From: Fulvia fulva
Taxonomy: Eukaryota > Ascomycota > Dothideomycetes > Mycosphaerellales > Mycosphaerellaceae
Assembly: GCF_020509005.1 (NCBI RefSeq)
Contig: NC_063022.1
Location: forward strand, 3,224,001 to 3,288,000
Direction: 5' to 3'
DNA length: 64,000 nt
Part shown: piece after piece, positions 36,362-47,054 of the stretch
How positions within the stretch are numbered: position 1 is the first letter of the stretch
Layout: every line of letters begins with the position of its first letter
The notes under the pieces: model-generated
The model's input: the letters and a program-made list of their open reading frames with translations, nothing else
Databases searched by the model: none
What the model was told of the DNA's origin: nothing
Position numbers and translations under genes: made by a program

Positions 36362-39300
36362 GATGTGAATTCGATGATGAGATTACCCCAGAAGTGGTGG
36401 GTCAGGACTCGGGAAGAGAAGTGATGTGCGGGTAGTGAATATGCCACAAACTTACGTGTGGGCCAGGAGGCAATTATACGAACCCAATACCAAGATTGGG
36501 GTATGGCAGCAGTACCGGCCGCCATTCACGATCGCCTTCTGTCAGAGCTGTGAGCACAAAGAGACCCACTAGGCGTGAAGCCTAACTACAACCCCCAGAT
36601 AAGACCGGTAGCACTACTCCAGTGGTAGGCAGTACATAGATGGCCAGTGAACCCAGTTATTGCGCAGCTGGCACGCCTAGGCTTGACGGCCGGACTCCGT
36701 GCTAGCATCTGCCTGCGCACGCAGTGGGTCGCCAAGAGAGAAGTGAGACGTCGGCAGGAGCAAACAGTGCTGTGTCATGGTCGGGGAGGCTCACGAGCAT
36801 GCTGGAGATGCTGATCGCCCCCAGCCAAGCGCTGCAACTGTCGAGGTGATGCGTTGAGCGCAAACCGAACGATTGCGTTCTTCCCCAAAGTTTCCATGTC
36901 TGTAACGGTGAACGTTGTGTGGCTTCACTGGGCGTGTGGGCGAGCACCTGCGTATGGCTCGTCAGTTCTTGCTTGCACACGGTGGTCATGGCAAACCGAG
37001 AGGTCGGGGTCTCAGAGTGGCCCCTCTGCTGGTACTGCCCCCCCCCCTCACATCCAGGACTCTAATCGCCGTGAGCGCTGGTGCTAAAAGGCCTGAGTAG
37101 CTTCGGTAGCTTCTCTAGCCTCAATTCCACGCCCAGCCTTGTGGACGAGCGGTCGACACGTTGAGATCGGTGGACTGTCTGTGCGATGGTGATACATGAA
37201 GTTTGAAAGGACAGGGAGCGGGCTGGGCTCCTGGGCGGAGTCTTGGCGGGCGCGCTTGCACTGCCAGGGCTCTCCCGCGGTTCGGGCTGCTCCTGCAAGC
37301 CGAACGCCCGTCCTGCAGGTGCCGCGACGCCTCCCTGTGGCCATCGAAAATGAATGCGCGACGTGCCCGATCAGGGCCATGGAATACGCAGCGTTGGTGT
37401 CGACGGCGGAGACCCACCCCCGGGGGTACGACGACACTGGCATCGCACGTGGGTGTCCTGTGCACCAATTTCCAGCCCGCCACCACCGTGTCGCCGTCCG
37501 GAGAGCGAGTGCATCGTTGCGTCGGCACATTGGAGTGTCGTCTGCACTGAGTTCCCAAGCTTTCTTTCCCTGACAATCATCCGACGCCTCGATCCTGATC
37601 GCTGCGGACGAGTCCGGTGCGGCATCCCACACGTCTTGTGCAAGCCACCGCCGCTGCAGGCACTTCCAAGACCTGGGCGTGCCTCATGATGCAGGGAGGA
37701 TGCGGCGGAGTGCAATCCTGCCCAGTCCGCGTTATCTACGCTTTCGACTACTCTGGCCTGTGTCACCCTAATCAGGCAGAAGAACACTGCTGAGTTTGGG
37801 CAGACTCGAAGCTCGACACCACGTTGCACGTTGATGTGATCACATCTGGCAGGCCGATGATCGTCCTTCTCGGCGCTGCGAATCGTGCCACATTGGCTGG
37901 AGCACGTCAACCACCAGCAATAGTCTCTCGGATGGTGGAGGACCCATTGCCAACCTCGCCGAGCCTGAACTCGTGTTCCCAAGTTGCAGAAGCTATTGAG
38001 GAGCCGTCTTGCGTCGAAGACAAGTCATTATCCGCCTGCCTAACCGCCGGCTGGCCGCCGAGTACGAGGTGTTGCCCCAGGACGATACGTACTCTGTTCG
38101 AAACGGCCGGTTGATGCGGTTTCAAGTCGTCTTCAGATCCATCGCATGTGGCAGCCACACCTTCCTCGAGCATGGTCCTCAAGTGTTCCTGTGCATCCAC
38201 CCTGAACGGCCAGATAAGCTTGCTTTTGCGGCATGCACAGATCCACCACGGCCAACAGCCAAGATGGCACATTCTGCAACTCTCCATCAGGGACGACGTC
38301 ATCCGGAATGTATGCTTCGATGCTCGATCATCGAGAGGGCTGTAAGCTCGAGGTCTCCTCTATGTGGCTGACTTCGGTGAGTTTCGACCAGCCTCTGACG
38401 GCACACAGCTACGTAGAGAGGCGCCTGTCAGGTGGCGACGACTTTTTGTGCCTAGATGTCAGAAGACAGACTTGTAACCAGACGTTCGACAAAGTGTGTC
38501 CCCCTCCGGCGTGGCCGATGGCCGTTGAGATCGTGGGTCGATAACAAAGAAGAGCTGAAACATGGCGTTGACAACTCAAGATCGAAACTGCGAAAGAGAG
38601 TCCATCTGCGTACTGCCAGAACGGCATGGCATACTGCTTTATGTTCAGAGAAGCAGCCTCGTTTAGTATAGGCTCCGATTCGTCTCTACACGAGCAAAAC
38701 GACCTCGCGCGAACATCGCTCCGAAACCGAGGTTGCACAACATTATGATCAGGTGAGAAGTGGTATGTCACCACAACTCCTTCGGCAAGTGAGCATGCGA
38801 TCTTTTGTACAACGATTGACCACCTCAGCTTCGCCAATGTACACAGGAAGCCATCTGACAGTGAGCGGATATAGTGCTATACACCGGTACGGAGTTAGGG
38901 ATGCCTCCAAGGCTTCCCAGCAAGTTCGCACGTTATAGCTTCATTGGGTAAGCACGGCGTATGCTGTGATTCTTATACCAGCATTCGACTCATAGAACCC
39001 ATCTGCGCCACTGGTAAGTACGTACGGAAACCTCAAGAGTCTACAGACTCCAACTCACTCACCACGCCGAGTCACATGCCCACTATCAATGGCACCACAA
39101 CAACCAACACGAAAAACTCACCACACTCGCATGAATCCACGACCATGAAACACCTCCTCGGGCGAAATAGGAACATCCCACATCAACCAACATACCAAGA
39201 ACCTGCACCGCAGATCTCCTGTCCTTTGTGCAGCTCGTGCATGTTGCAGCTCGCTGAGCAATAGCCGCGTGCCGATCATTCATACTCGCCTACTACCTTT

Positions 39301-39785
39301 GACGCGGCTCTGCATGTATGTGCTGGGAATGTGACCTCTTGGCAAGCTTATAGGTAACAGCATTCTAGCAATTCCGTTCTTGCATGAGGATGGGTAAAGT
39401 GTGTCGTGGCTTTACGCGTGTTGGGCATGGAGGCAGCGGCGGCGGGTGGGTACAGGTGGTCATGGTGATGGCATCGAGGCTTGACTGTGGAGGTGATGGT
39501 GGATACTGATGTTTTGTGATGAGAACATGAGAAGTCCTGAACGTACGCGAAGAGCAAAGCCACGGGGTATGCCTTGCAGATGTCGTGGCCATTGATGCTG
39601 GCCTCGCCATGCAGCGTGTACTTCTCTCAACAACCAGCTTCTACCAGATGGCGCCGGACGCTGAGACCCCGATTCCTCAATACACGACCTCGTTGTCCCC
39701 CGGCCACTCAAGTTCTGTGGAGCAGCGTTGCAATGCAACAAGCTCGGACGATAACTCAAGCAGCGTAACTCCAGCGCCATGAAAC
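36362..39785. other. Gene-poor region
   Basis: About 3.4 kb has no supported gene. Long frames on both strands at 37084-37690 and 37907-38371 arise from GC-rich sequence and lack family signatures. A C-rich homopolymer lies at about 37039-37050. No transposon ends or RNA genes were recognised. Confidence 0.45.
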
Positions 39786-41029
39786 TCAGATCCAGTTGTC
39801 TGGCCTGGCGGAGTCCTCCTCTGATACCAGCTCAGCATCTCTTTCTGCAATTTCTGTAGCTGTAATCTGCACGACTTTTCCCAGCTTCACAGCACGCTCG
39901 GTGAGAGTCTACAAGAGGAGTCAGCTGTAGCTCAAGGCCAAATGTAATATATGCGGATGGAAGGCCGAGGCACTTCGCCAACCATATATGTCTTCGAAAA
40001 TCTACACTTTCTTCAGGTGTATAATATCCCCCGGTACGTACCTTCACCAAGCGTGCCCTGATGGCCTCGGCCAATTCACGGAGCTCACTCTTCGTCCCGT
40101 ATTTGTTGAAGTGATCGCTGTAAAGGCAGCCAATCTCGAGTACGATGGCCTTGACATTGGGCAACTCCACGAGCTCGTTGAACTTCTCATAATGGAACTG
40201 ATCAGCATGTATGGGTTCCGTATTGTCGAGATGAAGTCGCACGTTCCTCAGGCTGGGCATCAGCTCTTTGACCTTTTCAAAGAATTTCGAGAAATTATCG
40301 GCATAATTCATTTGGTCGCCTGTGAGCGCAGAAATGTCAGTGAGGCACCATCAGAATTGAGTCATTAGCTCAATGGTCGCGGGCACATCGAATCGGGGCG
40401 CGCAGATCTGTGTGGGTGACAGCCTGTCTTCAGTCACGTACCAGTCAGGCAATCGGTACGACAAACATCGCCCGTGAAGACAGCGTTGTGAGTTGCTCGT
40501 AGACGCTTTGCCTGCCAATCTTCTTGCACCTCCCAAATATCGCCACCCTTGGGGCCGCCGTAGGGGCTATACGCAGGTAGCACAAAGCGGACTCAGCGTA
40601 TTGATGTAGCAGGGTCGAGGTCTCTACATAGGTGACCCTGTTCAGATACCGTACCCCCTTCGATAGATCCCGATCCGCGCAGTCGCAGCAGGTTCTGTCG
40701 CTTATGTGTCCATTGAGGCCATATTGCTCGAAAGCCCGAGTACAGCAATGAACATGCTTGGCCCTCTCACGGTCATTCGGGCCGCTGAAAAGGTGGTGAT
40801 AGATATGCAGCCTCAGCTCAGGTGGTAAGCCCATGAAGGATGCCCTCGGAGCCGTGTTGCTGTTGGCGTCAATTGTACCTGAACCTGATCCCGAGTGGAC
40901 TGACATAGTCTGACCAGGTAGACTCGGTGGTGGTATAGTGGTAAAGCTGGGGCTCGCAGCGATTGCAGTAGTACTGGTCCTGTCATCTTCCGTGTAGGAG
41001 AGAATGCCCTCGATGTTGCTGTCCGACAT
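39786..41029 (-). CDS. Four-exon LPxELR-motif protein
   Basis: The proposed exons are 40650-41029, 40442-40566, 40042-40319 and 39786-39908, giving 301 residues. FMGLPPELRLHIYHHLFSG lies near residue 65, after a Ser/Thr-rich start. The last two introns are strong. The 122-nt one (GTACGT donor, CTCACAG acceptor) joins DCLTG to DQMNYADNF. The 133-nt one (AAG|GTACGT donor, AGCTGAC branch, TTGTAG acceptor) joins IRARLVK to TLTERAVKLGKVV, ending SARPDNWI. The first intron (83 nt, 40567-40649, donor GTATCT, acceptor GTATAG) is needed to change frame between KGVR and PYGGPKGGDIW. Its signals are weak, and a one-base frameshift is the alternative. The function is unknown. Confidence 0.62.
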
Positions 41030-41476
41030 TGCTGATAACTGGTGGCGGCGGAGTCTGAGTGCAATATCTCGAGCGAGTAGCGTTTCGTAATGGCGCTTGT
41101 TGAAGTGGTGTTGTTGGTGGCAATCGCAGCACTATTGGTAGTGTCGAGTGGCGCTGAAAGGGTGGTGCTGAATGTGAGGTTGCTGACCTGTGTCGAATAG
41201 TGTTTGTCCACGCACGAGGAAAGCTGCAAATGAAAGATCAAGTGAGCTGAAATCAAGCTAGTGGTCAATGCTCGCGCACAAGCCTGTGGGCACCAGGGAC
41301 GAGGAAGGGACAACTCACCCCTGTCCTGCTCCAGAGCACCGCAAGACATTTGCACAAGTTCGCTATTATCTACAATGCATTATACATACGCTCCGATCTG
41401 TACCGTTGCCGCCGACCAGCGACCGTCCTGAACGCCATGCCACTCAAATTCATCTGAAGATGTCCTTGGACTTCGC
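41030..41476. other. Intergenic
   Basis: About 450 bp between the LPxELR gene start and the LCB1 stop. No feature was recognised. Confidence 0.4.
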
Positions 41477-43048
41477 TCACGCATTGCGTCCAGTCTGCCA
41501 CTTCTTGCCCTTCATCACAGATGTAATGGCATGACGTATCACAATACCAGCCTTCTCCGTCTCCTTCCTGCTCAACGCGCCAGTCACACAGACCTTCAGC
41601 GCTGGGAAAGGCTGCCACTCCTTGTCCAGCTCTCGAGGTTGTGTGCCAAGCGCGGGTGGCATCGACTTCAGTCTCGTGATTAGTACACCGTTCGCGAGGC
41701 ACTCGTCGACGCAGTCTTGCAGGAGGAACTCCTGATCTGCTCTCGATAGCACACGATCCTTCACGTGCTGCTCCTTGAGCGTCAGAAGCATTACCGGGTT
41801 CTCTGGTGCGCTCATGCATCGTATCCAGTCGCTTCGAGGGTCGAGCTGTGCTCGCATCGCCGCGATATTCTCGCGCAGATTCTTGATGATGTTCGGGTCT
41901 TCCTGCAGCAAAGTGACGGTTTCAGAAGCGGTCGTCGCAAGAAGTGCTGGTAGTGCTGCCGAGAAAGTGTATGCAGACGCGGAAAGTCTCTGGTGCTCCA
42001 CAATCTCTGTCGTGCCCGCGCAGAAGCCGCCTCCGGAGCTCATTGCACCAGCCAGACCACCAATGATCATGTCCACGTTCAGCGGGTCCACATTCTGCTG
42101 TTCTGTCACACCCTTGCCTGTTCGTCCGAGCACGCCATACGACCATGTCTCGTCCAGAATGACGCGAAACTTGTACTTGTCTTTCAGCTCGATGATCTTG
42201 GGTAGATTGACCATATCACCGACATTCTCGAACAGTCCTTCTGTTACGATGAATCTTCTCGTCAATGCCTTGCCGCTGCCCTCCTTGACCACTTTTGCCA
42301 ACACACGTTCCAAATCTTCCATGTCGTTATGCTCATACCACCGCACCGTGCTTCTGCTGATTTGCAGGCCTTTTCGGATCGGGAAGTTGACTGCCTTGTC
42401 TGCCACGATGATGTCTCCTCTCTTGCTGAACGCCGGAATCACAGAAGAAATGGTGGAGAATGACTGCGCATAGATAATTGCAGCGTCCACGCCAAGATGC
42501 GCCGCGATATCTGCCTCTGACTTCATGTGCACATCTTGGGTGCCATAGAAACCAGGAGGTGAACATGGTCCCACTCCGTAGGTGCGAACCGTCGCTACGG
42601 CCTTGGTCGTCAGCTCGGGGTTGTTTGCGAAGCCATAATGGTTGTACGAAGCCAGGTTTGTGACAGTCTTGCCGTTCTGTAGACGTGCCTTTGCCGCAGC
42701 CGGACCGACTATGACAGGTAGCTTCTCATTCTGCAGCTTCTCCCACTCACTCTCCTCGCTGGCTAAAGGCTCCGGCGTCCAGTCCTCAACCAGCTCATCG
42801 ATCTCATCCTCGCTGAGAGGCACATTCTTCGTCTTCTTGGTGCTGTATGTAGGCGCAAGAAGGTACCGCACTGCGAAGATGAAGAGAAACAGCTCCACTG
42901 CTGATCGCACGGGGTCGTTCTGGTAGGAGGAACGGATGTAGCGGATCACGATCGAAGAGCCAGGTATGCTCTGGAAGGATGTCGTGAGGGTATCTATGAA
43001 GGCGACTGCGCTCGGAGGCAGTTCTGCGCCAATGGTAGTCGTGTTCAT
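41477..43048 (-). CDS. LCB1: Serine palmitoyltransferase subunit 1
   Basis: This is an intronless 523-residue protein. With LCB2 it forms the ER-membrane enzyme that condenses serine and palmitoyl-CoA, the first step of sphingolipid synthesis. A membrane segment lies at about 48-66 (SAVELFLFIFAVRYLLAP). The alpha-oxoamine-synthase fold follows: NLASYNHYGFANNPEL (about 131-146), YGVGPCSPPGFYGTQDVH, DIIVADKAVNFPIRKGLQIS, FIVTEGLFENVGDM, VILDETWSYGVLGRTGKGVTE and MIIGGLAGAMSSGGGFC. As expected for LCB1, the PLP-binding lysine of LCB2 is absent at this last block. The Cys of the GxC motif (VGPCSPPG), equivalent to the residue mutated in human SPTLC1 neuropathy, is conserved. The gene is essential in fungi studied so far. 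Confidence 0.96.
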   Translation of the reverse strand: MNTTTIGAELPPSAVAFIDTLTTSFQSIPGSSIVIRYIRSSYQNDPVRSAVELFLFIFAVRYLLAPTYSTKKTKNVPLSEDEIDELVEDWTPEPLASEESEWEKLQNEKLPVIVGPAAAKARLQNGKTVTNLASYNHYGFANNPELTTKAVATVRTYGVGPCSPPGFYGTQDVHMKSEADIAAHLGVDAAIIYAQSFSTISSVIPAFSKRGDIIVADKAVNFPIRKGLQISRSTVRWYEHNDMEDLERVLAKVVKEGSGKALTRRFIVTEGLFENVGDMVNLPKIIELKDKYKFRVILDETWSYGVLGRTGKGVTEQQNVDPLNVDMIIGGLAGAMSSGGGFCAGTTEIVEHQRLSASAYTFSAALPALLATTASETVTLLQEDPNIIKNLRENIAAMRAQLDPRSDWIRCMSAPENPVMLLTLKEQHVKDRVLSRADQEFLLQDCVDECLANGVLITRLKSMPPALGTQPRELDKEWQPFPALKVCVTGALSRKETEKAGIVIRHAITSVMKGKKWQTGRNA

Positions 43049-43728
43049 CGTGAGGAGGCGCGCATGCGACGCTTGAGAGTGTTTGCAGGGTGTTTCGGGT
43101 GTATCGGTATCGCAAGGAGTCGTTTTCTGGTAAGTTCGTCTCGCGCGTCTATCGTCGCCGTCGCATCGTCATCAGTGGCCGGTTTGTGATGGGCACAGTG
43201 CTCGCAGGAGGTCGATATGGGCGCGGCTCCTTCCCATGTTTGATGACAAGGATGTCGGTGGCCCTGCAGTAGCGTCTGACTAAGCGATAAAGCTAAAGTC
43301 GCGTGCCTTCAAGTTGACGCGCGAGAAACCCCTTCGCTTGGTTCTCACCTCGACATGCACGCAGTACTAGTCTCCCGATGTCAGACACCACGGCATTTCG
43401 CAAGAACAATGATCTTGCCATACGCCGCAACAATCATGCTCGGCACATACGATCTTCGGTCTATCGTACAGACAGGCTTCAACGTCAGCGTGAATGATGA
43501 CGACAGGCGATCAACAGCACATCCGCTTGATTGTCTTCAAGCCAAGCCATGAAGCGTTTCGAAGCCATGCAGTGTATAAAATCTATTTGCCGAATGTGAG
43601 AAGCAACGGCGGCATGAGACGAATCCGCCACACCAGCAGGACGCCACGCGAGATGCAAATTCTTGTGGTCTGAAGCACGAAGCTCTGGTATATCGACTGC
43701 ATCCAGAGAATCCCTTTCTCTGCGGACA
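43049..43728. other. Intergenic: LCB1 promoter side and 3' flank of the BPL_N gene
   Basis: About 680 bp. The LCB1 upstream region starts at 43049. A minus-strand frame crossing 43485-43728 is only read-through of the BPL_N gene past an unspliced intron. Confidence 0.45.
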
Positions 43729-44621
43729 TCAATCCTCCTCGTCGCCGGCATGCACGATGGCCTCCACGAAATCGTGGCCAATATCGAACCTGATGCCTTC
43801 CGGGCTGTGGAAATTTTGCTTATCATCTGACGCTTCACGTCAGTACGTGATCGAAGGCGCTCCCACTCAACCGGAGACTTACACCAATCTTGACCTGCTT
43901 CCGGATGCGGCCCAACGAGTCCTACCCAGCCTTTACCGAAACTGCTGAGCGATGCAGCCACATCTTGGGTGCTCGAGTATCGGCCTAATACCTTCGCTGT
44001 CGACCTTTTGTGCAATTCGATCACAGCCCCATCCTGGAAATACAGCCAGCGCTTCGGATCAGTATGGCCTTGCTCTGGCCCTGTTGAGAATGTCCAGTCG
44101 ACTTGAATGATGGCTTCTCGCTCGTCAGGAACCTGGGCACCCGGCTCATCGCATTCTGCATCGGTGTCGTCCTTCTTATCCAGCAGATCGAATCCAGGTG
44201 AGTGCCCAGCCAGATATGCGCCCAAGCAGAAGCCCATGTATCGCCCGCCTTGCTCCACGAAATTACGGATGTTCGCTTTGTAGCCTTTCATGTGCTTCCA
44301 AGCATCGTCCATATCTGACCACACTCATCAGCAGCGTTCAGTTCGAAAAGTGACATGCCCAATGTTACCTCCCCCACCTGGGTGTGCATAGATATCGACA
44401 TTACTCAATGCCTCTGCCGTAAGCTTGGTCTCCTCGTCTGGTCCAGCGAACGTGACCTCGATTTTAAATGGCGACGACTCGAGGAGATCTGCAACAGACT
44501 CTGGACACCTGTAAGAAGAAGCGGGTCCGCGGTATACCAATGCTTTGAGAGGGCGGTTATGCAAGGAAGGCATTACAACATGCTCTAGGCTCAACACTAA
44601 GGTAAGAATCCATTGTAACAT
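43729..44621 (-). CDS. BPL_N / glutamine-amidotransferase-like protein
   Basis: The exons are 44369-44621, 43883-44314 and 43729-43826, giving 260 residues. Both introns are convincing. The 54-nt one (GTAACA donor, GTCAG acceptor) joins YAHPGGG to DMDDAWKHMKGY. The 56-nt one (GTAAGT, branch ACTGACG, GTCAG) joins GQDWY to DKQNFHSPEGIRFD. The domain matches the N-terminal domain of fungal biotin-protein ligase, a class-I glutamine-amidotransferase-like fold, occurring alone. KALVYRGPASS opens it (about 26-36), and the nucleophile-elbow Cys is C114 in GRYMGFCLGAYLAG. GWVGLVGPHPEA carries the His region. No ligase domain follows, so a role in biotinylation is unlikely. The first residues (LQWILTLVLSLEHVV) are hydrophobic and may be a signal peptide; the inner ATG before PSLHNRPLK is an alternative start. 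Confidence 0.85.
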
Positions 44622-45337
44622 CGTGAAGGAACAACCACGTATAAGGAAGGTCGATCATTCGCCGCGGACGACGCCAATGCGCGGCAGGATGCATAGCTGG
44701 TGATCATAAGCTGGCTATAAGGGCTCCTTACCTCCGAATAGGCAATCCAATGGCTCTGTCGTACAGCAGCAAGCTTTTCTCACTGACTTTGCTGAAAGCC
44801 AGAACGTTGCTGTTGCAAAGGCAACTTTCGACTCACGCGGCCGCGAACATGGTCATGTGACCTGTAACACTGAGTCTCGTCGTAAAGCAGCACTGCCACC
44901 GCACTGACCAGCTACACTGCAGAGAGACTTTCGGTCATGGAAAAACATTCCTGCGAGATTTGGTCGTCATCAGTGAAAGATGATTCGTCATGAGCTTCAA
45001 CAAGCAACCCAAGCTAACGACAAGGATCCCACGGCGGCTGAGATACCACCAGGATCACTTCCTCTGCCCAGAGATTGTACGACTTCACACTATCGACCAT
45101 TTCACCACTCAGGCGGTGACTTGACGAGGTCACCTTGATGCAGATGCTGGAGTACATCATGACCCTGATGTCTTTGGCTCTTGAAGAGTTGCAAGGACCC
45201 CGTACAGCGAAACGGTTTCGCACGGCTTAAAAATGACGATACCAGTTGTGAGAGTGCGGGCGAAACATTCGAAAACGCGCACTGGATGTCGAACATGCCG
45301 GTCCGTTAAAGAACGTAATCCAGCAGAAGTCGGGTCA
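44622..45337. other. Intergenic
   Basis: About 700 bp between the BPL_N gene start and the regulator relic. No feature was recognised. Confidence 0.4.
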
Positions 45338-47054
45338 TCTGGGCTGATGTGAGGCAGGCAGCGTCACGTCAAACGTGATGAAGGACGACCATCATGCAAA
45401 GCTTGCAGTCGAGCAGGCAAAGTTTGTGCTGGCTACGATCATGTGCCTCGGTCGATGCAGAGCCTGGGACCAAGAAGACTCGAACCACTACTGCCAAGGC
45501 TTCCTTTCACGCCGACTGTCAACCTCCGCGATCACGAGAGCATCTCGCTGGACTTCTTTCGCTTGTTCACCATCAATTACCACAAAAGACCTGGTGGCAG
45601 CATATAATCCTGGATCTGAGTAAGAAGGAGCCGGTCTTGGCGCATGCGGCCACGGCTTTAGGCTCAATGCATCGTGCCATAGCTCCTCCAGGCGACTGCA
45701 AGGAGCTAAGCGTCAATACAGACCAACGCCAGATTGCTACAGATCAGTACACCAAAGCCGTGGCTTTGATGCGACGATACATCGATGAGTGCTTTCGGGG
45801 CGATCGCGTCCTCAGTCAAGATCAGCTCGTAGTGGTACTGTTGGCATGCCTGCTATTCTTCTGCTTCGAAGCGTACGTCGGTCACGATGAGCAGGCTTCC
45901 CTTCACCTACGCACTGGCTCGCGGGTACTGTACGAGCAACGGCGAGATCTTGAGGCAGCGCAGACGAGAGACGCAGGAGATCGCGTGATTACAACAAGAG
46001 CCCATATGCGAAGCTATCTGGACGCATTGACCTATACATTCGTTCTGCTGGACAACGACCTCAATATGGTAGACGAAGAGGAGCGGTATGTATGACTCAT
46101 GGATGATGATGAGGTGCACTGACCAACCTTCATGATAGATACCTGACCACGATTTGCCTGGATAAGATGCCTTCATAACTTCTGTCATTCCAAGTCGCTC
46201 AGATCCACCTCGATCATCTGGGTCAAAGAGCCAACGATGTATATCGACTGCTTCTCACGAGCTGCGAGACGTATCTTGAGTCACATCAAGAGCTGTGTGA
46301 AGGCTTGGACGAGGACACGAGCGAGTTCCACCTCGGCTTCATGTCTAGACTGTTCCCTCTCGACGCTGACGATGAGTTCTGGCACGAGCATAACGTCCTG
46401 CGCCAAGACATACGTGAATGGCTCTCTGCTTTCGCGACCGTACCAGTCAATGAAGAAAATCGCAGCGAGCATCTTCTGGTGCAGATATACTTCTTCTGCC
46501 TCTGGTACCGCACCGAGACTTGGCGGGATGGAACCGAGACCCTTGCCGATCGGTTCGATGAAGAGTTCAGCCATATCACAGATCTGGCAGAACAGTGTAT
46601 CGCCATGCACAGCGGCACGACACAATACCTGTCCCCGCAAGGCGAGGCAAGCAATCAAGTCGCAACAGTGTTCAGCACACCACCGCTCTTCAGCTTCGGC
46701 ACAGGCTTCGTTACCGCGTTGATGCTCATTGCGATCAAGTGTCGCATTTCCTCAGTCCGCAGGCGATGTGTCGCAGTCATTCGCGCAATCAATCTACAAG
46801 GGTTCTTCGACAGTGCGTTCATCGCTGCATATCTGGACGCGATCATCAAACTGGAAGAGCAGCGAATTCGAGATGCTACTGGGAACATTGACTCTGCGAA
46901 ATCGTTCGAAAGTGCAGAAGTGCCAGAGACTGCACGCCTGTTCGAGCCGATGATGCTTCCTGGGCGCCATGCTGAGGACACGGACTATCCATCAAAAGAA
47001 ACCATGTCTATCAGCAGCACAACTCGCTCCGCCACTCCACAGGCTCACATCTAA
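45338..47054 (+). pseudogene. Decayed Zn2Cys6 transcription factor
   Basis: The N-terminal frame reads QRHVKRDEGRPSCKACSRAG, then KVCAGYDHVPRSM, clearly a zinc-cluster domain. An in-frame TGA (45350) and CGT (45374) stand where two of the first three Cys should be. Next comes LDFFRLFTIN. A 4-nt loss at 45574-45577 (one CAAT of a presumed CAATCAAT) then shifts the frame to QLPQKTWWQHIILDLSKK and ALGSMHRA, the start of the fungal-specific regulatory domain. A normal 53-nt intron (46086-46138) is followed by an in-frame TAA at 46176-46178 before AQIHLDHLGQ. The rest is open to a TAA at 47054. The product would be truncated before DNA binding or regulation. It lies immediately before a broken NRPS-like module, which suggests a former pathway regulator. 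Confidence 0.82.

Noticed and set aside
37039..37050. A C-rich homopolymer as a possible assembly join or frameshift site
   Set aside because: No gene could be recognised on either side, so nothing indicates that it matters.
38009..38371. Frames on both strands that look mildly protein-like
   Set aside because: Both strands are open over the same bases, there is no family motif, and no splice-linked exon was found.
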